Shown: piece after piece, positions 1 to 9,943 of the stretch
Numbering within the stretch: the first letter of the stretch is position 1
How the letters are laid out: the number at the start of each line of letters is the position of its first letter
Assembly (NCBI RefSeq): GCF_009295635.1
Contig: NZ_WHIW01000001.1
Location: 285,335-349,334, forward strand
DNA: 64,000 nucleotides
Direction: 5' to 3'
Origin: Alkalilimnicola sp. S0819
GTDB lineage: Bacteria > Pseudomonadota > Gammaproteobacteria > Nitrococcales > WHIW01
Made by a program: the position numbers and the translations under genes
Notes under the pieces: generated by a model
What the model saw: the letters and a program-made list of their open reading frames with translations, nothing else
Databases searched by the model: none
Told to the model about the DNA's origin: nothing

Positions 1-360
1 TGGGGGCGCTTCGATGTGCGGATCGAGGGGCGTTCGCCCTGGCTGCCGATGGTGGGGTGGTTGATGAACCGGCGCTCGCGCCTTACCGGCATCGCCACCG
101 GGGATCAGGGGATCTTCATTGGGCGTGCGCTGTTCGAGCGGCTAGGCGGTTTTCCCGATCAGCCCCTGATGGAGGACGTGGCGCTCAGCCGTCGGCTGCG
201 GGCGGAAAGCCCGCCACTGTGCCTGCGCGGCCCTTTGGTCACCTCGGGGCGGCGCTGGGATGAGCGCGGGGCGCTGCGCACCATCTTCCTGATGTGGCGC
301 CTGCGCCTGGCCTACGCCTTGGGGGCGGACCCGGCACTGCTCGCCAAGCGATATCGCTAG
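1..360 (+). CDS. Family 2 glycosyltransferase, C-terminal part (gene starts before the window)
   Basis: The frame is open from base 1 and ends at the TAG at 358-360. The first residues read WGRFDVRIEG, followed by TGDQGIF and GGFPDQPLMEDVALSRRL. This matches the C-terminal half of GT-A fold family 2 glycosyltransferases of the small TIGR04283 type, in which the GDQG and ED segments lie near the acceptor and metal site. A GTG at 16 could be read as a start, but it lies inside the conserved core, so the true start is upstream. Enzymes of this kind transfer a sugar from a nucleotide sugar to a lipid or polysaccharide acceptor. The substrate cannot be deduced here. Confidence 0.8.
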   Translation, partial: WGRFDVRIEGRSPWLPMVGWLMNRRSRLTGIATGDQGIFIGRALFERLGGFPDQPLMEDVALSRRLRAESPPLCLRGPLVTSGRRWDERGALRTIFLMWRLRLAYALGADPALLAKRYR

Positions 361-369
361 GGAGGCACG

Positions 370-428
370 GATCAAGCCCCTTGGACTTTGCTGGCCACCA
401 GCCGGTCAGAGGCCCAAGGGGTTTGATC
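370..428. terminator. Long hairpin between convergent genes
   Basis: The arms at 370-384 and 414-428 are complementary over 15 positions, with a single G-T mismatch. The loop holds a second small inverted repeat (gctgg at 390-394, ccagc at 398-402). It begins 10 bases after the glycosyltransferase stop and lies 26 bases before the end of the oppositely oriented gene, so it is placed to stop transcription from both sides. There is no long T-run, so efficiency as an intrinsic terminator is uncertain. Confidence 0.55.
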
Positions 429-453
429 TGCGTCTTTTGGGCCGGGTGTCCGC

Positions 454-1254
454 CTAGCGGCGCAGCATCTCGCGCCCCTGGCGTCGGGCGTCCTCCAGAC
501 GCTGCTGCCGACCACCGTCCAGCTCGTCCAGGTTCACCCCCGGCTGGGTCCGCTGGGCCCGAGCCTGCTCGGCGGGATTGCTCATGGTGTAGCCCCGCGG
601 CACCTGGAAGTGCCCCTCGGGTAGGTTCTGGTTCAGCTGTAGCGCTGTGATTTCCTGGCGTAGCCGCCCTTGGGGGCCTTCGGTGCGCATCTTCAGGCCC
701 AGCCGCGCCTGTTGTTCGCCGGTGAGCTGGTCGGCGAGTTCGCAGGGTTCGAATTCCACGCCCAGGCTCTCGTAGCCGGCCCGCTGGCGCGTGCTGAGCT
801 GGTGAAAACCCAGCTGGAATGCGACGAGATCACCCTCGGCCATGGCCTCGGCGGAGAAGTAGCTGTCCTGGCAGTGACGGCCGTTGGCGAGCAGTCGGTA
901 GTGGCGGGTGGGATAGCCGGCGATCTCCGGGCCTGGCCCCATCTCGCGCAGTTCGGGTTGTACCGTCTGGCGCCGGCGGGTCTCGCGGGGCAGGTCCGGC
1001 GCCTGTTCCGGCACCCAGGCCATGTCCAGGATGATCTGCGCGTTTTCGTCCACCGCGTAGTAGCGGCCTCGTGCCGCGTCAATCAGCAGATAGCGCCCGG
1101 TTTCCATGTCCAGACGCGCTTGCTGGCCCGCCACCGACATGGTGGCGGCACTCTGGCCGGGCAGTTTCAGTTCCATCACCGTGGCGGCATGGGCGCCGGC
1201 GCCGGTGAGGGCAAGAGCGATTGCGGCCAGGGATCGGCAGGAGAAGATGCTCAT
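454..1254 (-). CDS. Secreted protein of unknown function (LolA/DUF4412-like pattern)
   Basis: The product is 266 residues. The chosen ATG gives a typical signal peptide (MSIFSCRSLAAIALALTGAG, cleavage expected after AHA), so the mature protein is periplasmic or exported. After it comes a beta-rich stretch (VMELKLPGQSAATMSV, RYYAVDENAQIILDMAW) and a segment GYPTRHYRLLANG resembling LolA/DUF4412-type proteins, followed by an Arg/Gln-rich helical tail. Two cysteines (in RHCQDS and FEPCEL) could form a disulfide. The frame stays open for about 1.4 kb further upstream, but that part is antisense to glgC and is not believed. It is divergent from glgC. No function is assigned. Confidence 0.6.
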   Translation of the reverse strand: MSIFSCRSLAAIALALTGAGAHAATVMELKLPGQSAATMSVAGQQARLDMETGRYLLIDAARGRYYAVDENAQIILDMAWVPEQAPDLPRETRRRQTVQPELREMGPGPEIAGYPTRHYRLLANGRHCQDSYFSAEAMAEGDLVAFQLGFHQLSTRQRAGYESLGVEFEPCELADQLTGEQQARLGLKMRTEGPQGRLRQEITALQLNQNLPEGHFQVPRGYTMSNPAEQARAQRTQPGVNLDELDGGRQQRLEDARRQGREMLRR

Positions 1255-1310
1255 GGACGGGTTCCGTATGTAGGGATTCTTTGCCTTGATGGTAACGGCA
1301 CACGCATGGT

Positions 1311-1339
1311 TTGGCAGCCCCCGCGGCTGGCAGTATTCT
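1311..1339 (+). promoter_or_regulatory. Sigma-70-type promoter for glgC
   Basis: TTGGCA at 1311-1316, a 17-base spacer and TATTCT at 1334-1339. The predicted start is near 1346, giving a leader of about 30 bases before the glgC ATG. Confidence 0.5.
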
Positions 1340-1374
1340 AGGCGGTCCCAGGCACCAGTCGGAGAGCCCGGAAT

Positions 1375-2646
1375 ATGTTCCTCGAGCGCAACCCCCGTTT
1401 CGTCAGCCGCCTCACCCGTGACACGCTGGCGCTGATACTCGCCGGGGGGCGGGGCGGTCGGCTGGTCAGCCTCACTGAATGGCGCACCAAGCCCGCCGTG
1501 CCCTTCGGCGGCAAGTTCCGGCTGATCGACTTCCCGCTGTCCAACTGCATCAATTCCGGCATACGCCGCATCGGCGTGGTCACCCAGTACAAGGCCCACT
1601 CGCTGATCCAGCATGTCCAGCGGGGCTGGGGCTTTCTGCGCGGCGAGTTCGGTGAGTTCGTGGAGATCATTCCCGCTCAGCAGCGCCTGGACAAGCCGCT
1701 GTGGTTCGCCGGGACCGCCGACGCGGTTTATCAGAACATCGACATCATCAAGGCCCATAATCCCAGCTACGTGCTGGTGCTGGCCGGCGATCACGTCTAC
1801 AAGATGGACTACGGCGCGCTGATCGCCCGGCATGTGGAAAGCGGCGCGGACATGACCGTGGGCTGCGTGGAAATGCCCCGGGAACGCGCTAGGGCCTTCG
1901 GTGTGATGAGCGCCGATGAGCAGGGGCGGGTACGGCGTTTCACCGAAAAGCCCGCCGAGCCCGAACCCATGCCGGGCAAGCCGGATCGGGCCCTGGTGTC
2001 CATGGGCATCTACGTCTTCAACCGCGAGTACTTGTTCGAGCGCCTGCGCCAGGACGCCCAGGACATCGATTCCGCCCGGGATTTCGGCAAGGATTTGATC
2101 CCCGCGGCCATCGCCCATGACCGGGTCATGGCCTGGCCCTTCAGCGACTCCGATACCGGTGCCCAGCCCTACTGGCGCGACGTGGGCACGGTGGATGCCT
2201 TCTACGAGGCCAACCAGGAATTGATCCGGGAGAGCCCGGAGCTGGACATCTACGACGAGCAATGGCCCATCTGGACTTATCAGGCGCAGTTGCCGCCGGC
2301 GAAGTTCATCTATGACGAGGACGGGCGGCGGGGCATGGCGGTGAACAGCATGGTCTCCGGGGGTGACATCATCGCCGGGGCCACGGTACGCAACTCCCTG
2401 CTCTTCTCCCAGGTGGTGGTGCGCCCGGGCAGCTTGGTGGAGGACGCGGTGATCCTGCCGGATGTGGTGCTGGCGGAGGGCTGCCGGGTGCGCCGTTGCG
2501 TGATCGACGAAGGCTGCCGTCTGCCGGCCGGGACCGTGATCGGTGAGGACGGGGAAGCCGATCGGCGCCGCTACTACGTTACCCCCAAGGGGGTCGTGCT
2601 GGTCACCGCGGAGATGCTGGGCCAGGACGTGGCCCACGTGCGTTGA
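1375..2646 (+). CDS. glgC: Glucose-1-phosphate adenylyltransferase (ADP-glucose pyrophosphorylase)
   Basis: It makes ADP-glucose from ATP and glucose-1-phosphate, the first committed step of bacterial glycogen synthesis. The protein is 423 residues, close to the E. coli enzyme (431). Visible motifs are the nucleotide-binding loop [11 protein letters not shown] (about residues 20-30), [31 protein letters not shown] (about 135-145) and FTEKPAEP (about 188), with a left-handed beta-helix C-terminal part from about residue 325. No other glycogen gene is adjacent. The gene has its own promoter and is followed by a reverse-strand tRNA gene. Confidence 0.95.
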   Translation: MFLERNPRFVSRLTRDTLALILAGGRGGRLVSLTEWRTKPAVPFGGKFRLIDFPLSNCINSGIRRIGVVTQYKAHSLIQHVQRGWGFLRGEFGEFVEIIPAQQRLDKPLWFAGTADAVYQNIDIIKAHNPSYVLVLAGDHVYKMDYGALIARHVESGADMTVGCVEMPRERARAFGVMSADEQGRVRRFTEKPAEPEPMPGKPDRALVSMGIYVFNREYLFERLRQDAQDIDSARDFGKDLIPAAIAHDRVMAWPFSDSDTGAQPYWRDVGTVDAFYEANQELIRESPELDIYDEQWPIWTYQAQLPPAKFIYDEDGRRGMAVNSMVSGGDIIAGATVRNSLLFSQVVVRPGSLVEDAVILPDVVLAEGCRVRRCVIDEGCRLPAGTVIGEDGEADRRRYYVTPKGVVLVTAEMLGQDVAHVR

Positions 2647-2659
2647 ACGTACGGGGAGA

Positions 2660-2746
2660 TGGTGCCGGGAGTGGGACTTGAACCCACACTCTGTCGCCAG
2701 AACCGGATTTTGAGTCCGGCGCGTCTACCAATTCCGCCATCCCGGC
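2660..2746 (-). tRNA. tRNA-Leu (anticodon CAA)
   Basis: On the minus strand a full cloverleaf of 87 bases can be drawn, including the encoded CCA (2660-2662). The acceptor stem is GCCGGGA/TCCCGGC, the anticodon stem CCGGA/TCCGG has loop CTCAAAA (anticodon CAA), there is a long class II variable arm, and the T-loop is TTCAAGT. It reads UUG codons. It lies tail to tail with glgC and head to head with queA. Confidence 0.97.
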
Positions 2747-2764
2747 CGGATGCGCAGGCGGCAG

Positions 2765-2794
2765 AGTATACGGCAGCTCCCCGCCGCCTTGGAA
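2765..2794 (-). promoter_or_regulatory. Possible promoter of tRNA-Leu(CAA)
   Basis: On the minus strand TATACT (2765-2770) is a good -10 box placed about 20 bases before the tRNA. The best -35 candidate is a weak TTCCAA (2789-2794) at 18 bases. Confidence 0.35.
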
Positions 2795-2852
2795 GGGCTG
2801 AATCGTGCGGCTATCGCGCGCGGGAACGCATCCTGCTAGTATCCGCCGCGAC

Positions 2853-5022
<2,170 letters not shown>

Positions 5023-5094
5023 TGGACCGCTTTATCGGCGGCCGCGCAGCGGTTCTCGTGTTCAGAATTCGATAATTGATCCAAGGAGATTTCC

Positions 5095-5442
5095 ATGAGC
5101 TTCTTCATTTCCGATGCCCTGGCCCAGTCCGGCGGTGCGGCCCCGGCCGGTGGCGGCTTCATGCAGCTGCTCTTCCCCGTCGCCCTGATCGCTATCTTCT
5201 ACGTGCTGCTGATCCGGCCCCAGGCCAAGCGCGCCAAGGAGCACAAGAAGATGGTCGAGGCCCTGGCCAAGGGTGACGAGGTGGTGACCAACGGCGGCCT
5301 GCTGGGCCGGGTGATCGACGTGGCCGACGACTTCGCCACCGTGGAAGTGGCCGAGGGTGTGCAGGTCAAGCTCCAGAAGGGCGCCGTGGCGGCGGTGATG
5401 CCCAAGGGCACCTACAAGCAGCAGGACAAGAAGGCCAAGTAA
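5095..5442 (+). CDS. yajC: Sec translocase accessory subunit YajC
   Basis: YajC is a small inner-membrane protein that co-purifies with SecDF and SecYEG. The product is 115 residues, with one hydrophobic segment (about residues 23-40, LLFPVALIAIFYVLLIRP) followed by a charged cytoplasmic domain containing GDEVVTNGGLLGRV. A strong AAGGAG site lies 6 bases before the ATG. The 72-base gap after tgt contains CATAAT (5018-5023), a possible -10 box, but without a convincing -35. Confidence 0.95.
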   Translation: MSFFISDALAQSGGAAPAGGGFMQLLFPVALIAIFYVLLIRPQAKRAKEHKKMVEALAKGDEVVTNGGLLGRVIDVADDFATVEVAEGVQVKLQKGAVAAVMPKGTYKQQDKKAK

Positions 5443-5466
5443 GGCCGGGGACAAAGGCACGGCGTC

Positions 5467-7326
5467 ATGAATCGCTATCCACTGTGGAAGTACATCCTGT
5501 TGCTGGCCGTCCTGGTGGTCGGCCTGCTGTATGCACTGCCCAACCTCTATGGCGAGGATCCCGCCGTGCAGATCGCCGACGGCAATGGCGATGCCCCGGG
5601 CGAGGCGGTCCGCCAACAGGTGCTGGAGTTGCTGGGCGAGCGGAATATCGCCGTCAAGGCCGACGAGGTTCTGGATGGGCGTTACCTGGTGCGGCTGCGG
5701 GACGAGTCCGCCCAGTTGCGGGCCGTGGACGAGGTGGCCGCGGCTCTCGGCCGGGAATACGTGGTGGCGCCGAACCTGGCGCCGGACACGCCCGAGTGGC
5801 TGCGCAACCTGAACGCCCGTCCCATGTACCTGGGGCTGGATCTGCGGGGTGGCGTGCACTTTCTGATGGAAGTGGACGTGGACGCCGCGCTGCGCCAGGC
5901 CAGCGAGCGCTACGTCAACGAATTTCGCAATCTGATGCGCGAGGAGCGGGTCCGCTACCAGGGCGTGAACCTGCGTGAGCAGGGCCTGGTGCTCCGTTTT
6001 GACCGCGCGCCGGAGCGCAACCGGGCGCTGAGCGTGCTGCGCGAGGAGCATCGCGACCTGCAATTCGAGCAGCAGGAGCGCGACGGCGCGTTCTGGCTGA
6101 TTGCCACCCTGCCCGAGGAGCGGCAGCTGGAGATCGCCCAGTTCGCCGTGCAGCAGAACATTACCACCCTGCGCAACCGCGTCAACGAACTGGGTGTCGC
6201 CGAGCCGGTGATCCAGCGCCAGGGCCCCCGCCACATCGTGGTGCAGTTGCCCGGCGTGCAGGATACCGCCCGGGCCAAGGAGATCCTCGGCGCCACCGCC
6301 ACCCTGCAGTTCCGCGCCGTGGACATGAATTATCTGGATTATCGCGGCGGTGGTGGCATCAGTGTGCCGCCCGGCTCCGAGGTGCTGCCCCAACGGGGTG
6401 GTGGCGAGGTGGTCTTGAAGCGCCAGGTGATCCTCACCGGTGAATCGATTACCGACGCCAGCGCCGGATTCGACCCGGAGCGCGGTCGGCCCATGGTCAG
6501 TGTGCGGCTGGATTCCGCCGGCGGCACCATCATGCAGCGCTTCACCAGCGAGAACGTCAAGGATTACATGGCGGTGCTGTTCATCGAGCCGCGGGTGGAA
6601 ACCGTCCGCACGGCGGATGGCGAGCTGGTCAAGCGGCGCACCCGGGTGGAAGAGGTGATCAACGTCGCCCAGATCCAGGACAGCTTCGGCAGCCGCTTCC
6701 AGATCACCGGCCTGGACAGCGCCCGGGAGGCCCAGAACCTCTCGCTGCTGCTGCGGGCGGGTTCGCTGGCCGCGCCTATGGAGATCGTCGAGGAGCGCAC
6801 CATCGGCCCCAGCCTCGGGCAGCAGAACATCGATCAGGGCTTTACCGCCGTGGTGGTGGGCTTTCTGCTGGTGGTCGTGTTCATGGCGGTGTACTACAAG
6901 GTCTTCGGCCTGATCGCGAACCTCGCCCTGTTCGTCAATCTGGTGTTGATCATCGCCGTGCTGTCCATGCTGCAGGCCACCCTGACCCTGCCGGGCATTG
7001 CCGGCATCGTGCTCACGGTGGGCATGGCGGTGGACGCCAATGTGCTGATCTTCGAGCGCATCCGTGAAGAGTTGCGCGCCGGCGTGAGCGCCCAATCCGC
7101 CATCCAGGGCGGCTACGGCAAGGCCTTCTCCACCATCGCCGACGCCAACATCACTACCCTGATCGCGGCGATCGTTCTGTTCACCTTCGGCACCGGCCCC
7201 ATCAAGGGCTTCGCGGTCACTCTGTCCATTGGCATACTCAGCTCCATGCTGACGGCCATCATGGGCACCCGGGCGGTGGTCAACGCCCTCTACGGCGGCC
7301 GCCGCGTGGCCAAACTGCCCATCTGA
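5467..7326 (+). CDS. secD: Protein translocase subunit SecD
   Basis: SecD uses the proton motive force with SecF to help pull exported proteins through the SecYEG channel on the periplasmic side. It is 619 residues (E. coli 615). It has an N-terminal membrane segment ([19 protein letters not shown]), the conserved GLDLRGGVHFLMEVD motif, a large periplasmic domain, and five further membrane segments near the C-terminus that contain GMAVDANVLIFERIREE. It is 24 bases after yajC and 11 bases before secF. Confidence 0.97.
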   Translation: MNRYPLWKYILLLAVLVVGLLYALPNLYGEDPAVQIADGNGDAPGEAVRQQVLELLGERNIAVKADEVLDGRYLVRLRDESAQLRAVDEVAAALGREYVVAPNLAPDTPEWLRNLNARPMYLGLDLRGGVHFLMEVDVDAALRQASERYVNEFRNLMREERVRYQGVNLREQGLVLRFDRAPERNRALSVLREEHRDLQFEQQERDGAFWLIATLPEERQLEIAQFAVQQNITTLRNRVNELGVAEPVIQRQGPRHIVVQLPGVQDTARAKEILGATATLQFRAVDMNYLDYRGGGGISVPPGSEVLPQRGGGEVVLKRQVILTGESITDASAGFDPERGRPMVSVRLDSAGGTIMQRFTSENVKDYMAVLFIEPRVETVRTADGELVKRRTRVEEVINVAQIQDSFGSRFQITGLDSAREAQNLSLLLRAGSLAAPMEIVEERTIGPSLGQQNIDQGFTAVVVGFLLVVVFMAVYYKVFGLIANLALFVNLVLIIAVLSMLQATLTLPGIAGIVLTVGMAVDANVLIFERIREELRAGVSAQSAIQGGYGKAFSTIADANITTLIAAIVLFTFGTGPIKGFAVTLSIGILSSMLTAIMGTRAVVNALYGGRRVAKLPI

Positions 7327-7337
7327 GGGAGCGCAGC

Positions 7338-8285
7338 ATGATGAAACGCGAACTCAATATCGATTTCATGGCCGGCGGCAAGCGGCGGGTGGCGCTGGTG
7401 CTGTCCGTGCTGCTGATTCTGCTCTCGCTGGCTTCCCTGTTTACCCGTGGCGTCAACCTGGGCATCGACTTCACCGGCGGCACCCTGATCGAGGTGTCCT
7501 ACCCCGAATCGGTGGAACTGCCGGCGGTGCGTCAGACCCTGGAAGAGCGCGGTTACGACCGGGCGGTGGTGCAGCACTTCGGCACCGCTCGAGATGTGCT
7601 GATCCGGGTGCCGCCCCGCACCGGTGACGATGACAATGCCGTCAGTCGCGAGGCCATCAGCGAGGACGTGTTCGATGCGCTGCGCGATGCCGCCCCGCAG
7701 GTGGAGCGCCAGCGGGTGGAGTTCGTCGGGCCGCAGATCGGGGACCAGCTCACCGAGCAGGGCGGGCTGGCCATGCTCTATGCGCTCATCGGTATCCTGA
7801 TCTACGTGGCGCTGCGCTTCGAGAAGCGCTTCGCCCTGGGGTCCGTGGTGGCGCTGGTGCACGATGTGATCATCACGCTGGGGGTGTTCTCGGCGCTGCA
7901 GATCGAGTTCGACCTGACCGTGCTGGCGGCGGTCCTGGCGGTGATCGGCTACTCGCTCAACGATACCATCGTGGTGTTCGACCGCATTCGCGAGAACTTC
8001 CTGCGCATGCGCAAGGGCAGCCCGGCGGAGGTGATGAACGCCTCCATCAATCAGACGCTGAGCCGTACGCTGACCACCTCGTTCACCACCTTGCTGGTGG
8101 TGCTGGCGCTGTTCTACCTGGGCGGCGAGATCATCCACTCCTTCGCGCTGGCGCTGCTGCTGGGCATCGTGGTGGGCACCTATTCGTCCATCTTCGTTGC
8201 CAGCAATCTCACCCTTGCCATGGGTGTGAGCAAGCAGGACCTGCTGCCGCCTGTGGAGACGGAAGACGAAGAAGAGGCGCCCTGA
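7338..8285 (+). CDS. secF: Protein translocase subunit SecF
   Basis: This is the partner of SecD in proton-driven late translocation. The protein is 315 residues (E. coli 323). It begins with two methionine codons after a GAGGGAG site. It has an N-terminal membrane segment, the hallmark NLGIDFTGGTLIEVSYP, then a short periplasmic domain and a cluster of membrane segments with GYSLNDTIVVFDRIRENF. The acidic tail VETEDEEEAP is cytoplasmic. It is the last gene of the yajC-secDF unit and is followed by a hairpin. Confidence 0.97.
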   Translation: MMKRELNIDFMAGGKRRVALVLSVLLILLSLASLFTRGVNLGIDFTGGTLIEVSYPESVELPAVRQTLEERGYDRAVVQHFGTARDVLIRVPPRTGDDDNAVSREAISEDVFDALRDAAPQVERQRVEFVGPQIGDQLTEQGGLAMLYALIGILIYVALRFEKRFALGSVVALVHDVIITLGVFSALQIEFDLTVLAAVLAVIGYSLNDTIVVFDRIRENFLRMRKGSPAEVMNASINQTLSRTLTTSFTTLLVVLALFYLGGEIIHSFALALLLGIVVGTYSSIFVASNLTLAMGVSKQDLLPPVETEDEEEAP

Positions 8286-8299
8286 GCCTTGGGAATCCG

Positions 8300-8334
8300 G
8301 CCCCGCGGCGCGTCATGCGCGCCCGGGGCGTCGT
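8300..8334. terminator. Hairpin terminator between secF and the CsbD-like gene
   Basis: The arms 8300-8312 and 8317-8329 pair with one bulged base around the loop TCAT, then GTCGTTT follows. The position between two convergent stop codons fits a terminator for secDF. Confidence 0.6.
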
Positions 8335-8532
8335 TTACATCCGATGAATCCAGTCGTTCACTTCCCGTTCCGCCTCCTCACGGCTCTTGCCGTAGCGCTC
8401 CTGAATCTTGCCGATCAAGGCCTCCCGGTCGCCCTGGACCACGTCCGCATCGTCGCTGCTGAGCTTGCCCCACTGGCGAATTGCCTCGCCCTTGAGCTGG
8501 CGCCATTTGCCCTGTAGCTGATCACTGTTCAT
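8335..8532 (-). CDS. CsbD-family small stress protein
   Basis: A 65-residue hydrophilic protein beginning MNSDQLQGKWRQLKGEAIRQ and containing the CsbD pattern KIQERYGKSREEAEREV. Members are small, abundant, general-stress-induced proteins with no known biochemical activity. The start chosen (8532) has a GGGAGGA site just upstream; the longer in-frame start at 8556 would translate that site and is not preferred. It is divergent from the DUF938 gene and convergent with secF. Confidence 0.88.
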   Translation of the reverse strand: MNSDQLQGKWRQLKGEAIRQWGKLSSDDADVVQGDREALIGKIQERYGKSREEAEREVNDWIHRM

Positions 8533-8615
8533 AAGTCCTCCCTTAGCGTTCATCATGAGCCGAGAACTTCCATGCGGGCGGCTGCCCCGGCGTACAAGAG
8601 AAAAGGAGTCCCGGC

Positions 8616-9215
8616 ATGCACACGAAACCCTGGTCGGAGGCCTGTGCCCGAAACCGCGAGCCGATTCTGCAGGTGTTGCGCGAGCATTTCCTGAAACCGG
8701 GCTGGGTGCTGGAGATCGGCAGTGGCACGGGCCAGCATGCCGCCTGGTTCGCGCCGGCCTTGCCCCATCTGGTCTGGCAGCCCAGCGACCGGGAGGAGAA
8801 CCTTCCCGGTATACGTGCCTGGTGCGCCGAGGCGGATTGTCGAAATCTGCGCCCGCCGCTGGTGCTGGATGTGGACCAGCCCTGGCCCGTGCAGGCCTGT
8901 GATTACGTCTTTTCCGCCAATACCGTGCACATCATGGGCTGGGCCAGCGTGGAGCGCCTGTTCCAGGGGGTGGGACGGTATCTGGCGCCAGGCGGACTGT
9001 TCGTGCTCTACGGGCCCTTCCATTACGGAGGGCGGCCTACCAGCGAGAGCAATGCGGCTTTCGACGCGCAGTTGCGCCGTCGAGATCCGGCCATGGGGAT
9101 CCGGGATTACGAGGCGCTCAACGCGCTGGCCGGGCGCAACGGGCTGGAGAAAGTGGCCGATCATGCGCTGCCGGCCAACAACCATGCCCTGGTCTGGCGC
9201 CGGCTAAACGATTGA
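8616..9215 (+). CDS. DUF938 SAM-dependent methyltransferase-like protein
   Basis: The product is 199 residues with a Rossmann-type fold: VLEIGSGTGQHAAWFAP (about residues 31-47) is the SAM-binding motif I, and DYVFSANTVHIMGW is the strand-4 region. The tail NNHALVWRR is typical of the DUF938 family. A GGAG site precedes the ATG. The substrate is unknown; by analogy with related proteins it acts on a small molecule in the cytoplasm. It appears to be a single gene. Confidence 0.85.
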   Translation: MHTKPWSEACARNREPILQVLREHFLKPGWVLEIGSGTGQHAAWFAPALPHLVWQPSDREENLPGIRAWCAEADCRNLRPPLVLDVDQPWPVQACDYVFSANTVHIMGWASVERLFQGVGRYLAPGGLFVLYGPFHYGGRPTSESNAAFDAQLRRRDPAMGIRDYEALNALAGRNGLEKVADHALPANNHALVWRRLND

Positions 9216-9313
9216 GCGCCTGGTCCGGTGTCTTGCGCCTGCCGCGCGCCGTCGCAATGTAGGGGGCAGAGCGCGATGTTCTCGCGATCGTGGATGGCAC
9301 AGGGATGGGCCAT

Positions 9314-9832
9314 ATGCGCTTGTTCGTGGTGGGGCCCTTGGTATGCGCGCTGCTGCTGGCCTTCGCACTGTGGGGGCTGCTGTCCGGTGTGCCGAAGGCG
9401 GCCGGCGAGCACGGTGCGGGGGTGGCGCCATTGGTCGAACGGCCGCCGCCGGCGTCTCCAGCCGCGGGGCGTTTGGAGCGCGCGCTGCTGGCCGAAATCA
9501 ACGCCGTGCGTCAGGTCCATGGGGTGGCGGCGCTGCAGGCCAGTACCCGGCTTGCGGGACAGGCCAGGCGGGATAGCTGGGCGCGCGCCTCGCGCCGAAC
9601 GGGCCGGGTGGAAATGCCTCCAGCACCCTTCGCCTCCAGGCTCAGGCTGGCGCCGCGCCTGCGTGGGCGGCTGGAATGGGGAGTGCCGGCGGCGACCGTG
9701 TTTCCTGAAGCCTGGCTGGATGGCGCGGAGAGTCGCGCCATCCTGCTCGATCCGCGCTGGTCTGCGGCCGGGGTGGGCGTATGGCCGGGGCGGGGTTACC
9801 TTCTGATCACCGTCCTGCCCACCGGCTACTGA
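9314..9832 (+). CDS. Degenerate CAP/SCP-like membrane-anchored protein
   Basis: The product is about 172 residues from this ATG. In-frame GTG 9290 and ATG 9305 are alternatives; AGGG at 9301-9304 sits 9 bases before 9314 and favours it. It has an N-terminal signal anchor (RLFVVGPLVCALLLAFALWG), a Pro-rich linker, then LLAEINAVRQVHGVAAL and LAGQARRDSWARAS, which match helices of CAP/SCP (YkwD-type) domains. The end SRAILLDPRWSAAGVGVW matches the family C-terminus, but the histidine of the usual GHR motif is absent, as is the FSH motif. It is probably an inactive or binding-only variant of unknown role. Confidence 0.55.
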   Translation: MRLFVVGPLVCALLLAFALWGLLSGVPKAAGEHGAGVAPLVERPPPASPAAGRLERALLAEINAVRQVHGVAALQASTRLAGQARRDSWARASRRTGRVEMPPAPFASRLRLAPRLRGRLEWGVPAATVFPEAWLDGAESRAILLDPRWSAAGVGVWPGRGYLLITVLPTGY

Positions 9833-9843
9833 CTCGTCATCGC

Positions 9844-9904
9844 GATACCGCGAAGCGGCATCCGGGTATCCCTTTCCCGGCTGGCTTGCCGAGAGGCTTG
9901 CCAG
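9844..9904. other. Cluster of inverted repeats between convergent genes
   Basis: GATACC (9844-9849) pairs with GGTATC (9865-9870) and encloses CCGC-GAA-GCGG (9848-9858); CTGGC (9881-9885) pairs with GCCAG (9900-9904). The stretch lies between two gene ends and may act in termination. There is no T-run. Confidence 0.3.
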
Positions 9905-9943
9905 GATGTTCAGTTGCCATCGGTCGTCTCGAACGACTTCTCC

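Noticed and set aside
1255-2637. A very long reverse-strand open frame extending the secreted-protein gene across glgC to 727 codons
   Set aside because: It is antisense to a clear glgC gene. The signal peptide and protein-like sequence begin only at 1254. Long antisense frames are common in GC-rich genes because stop codons are rare there.
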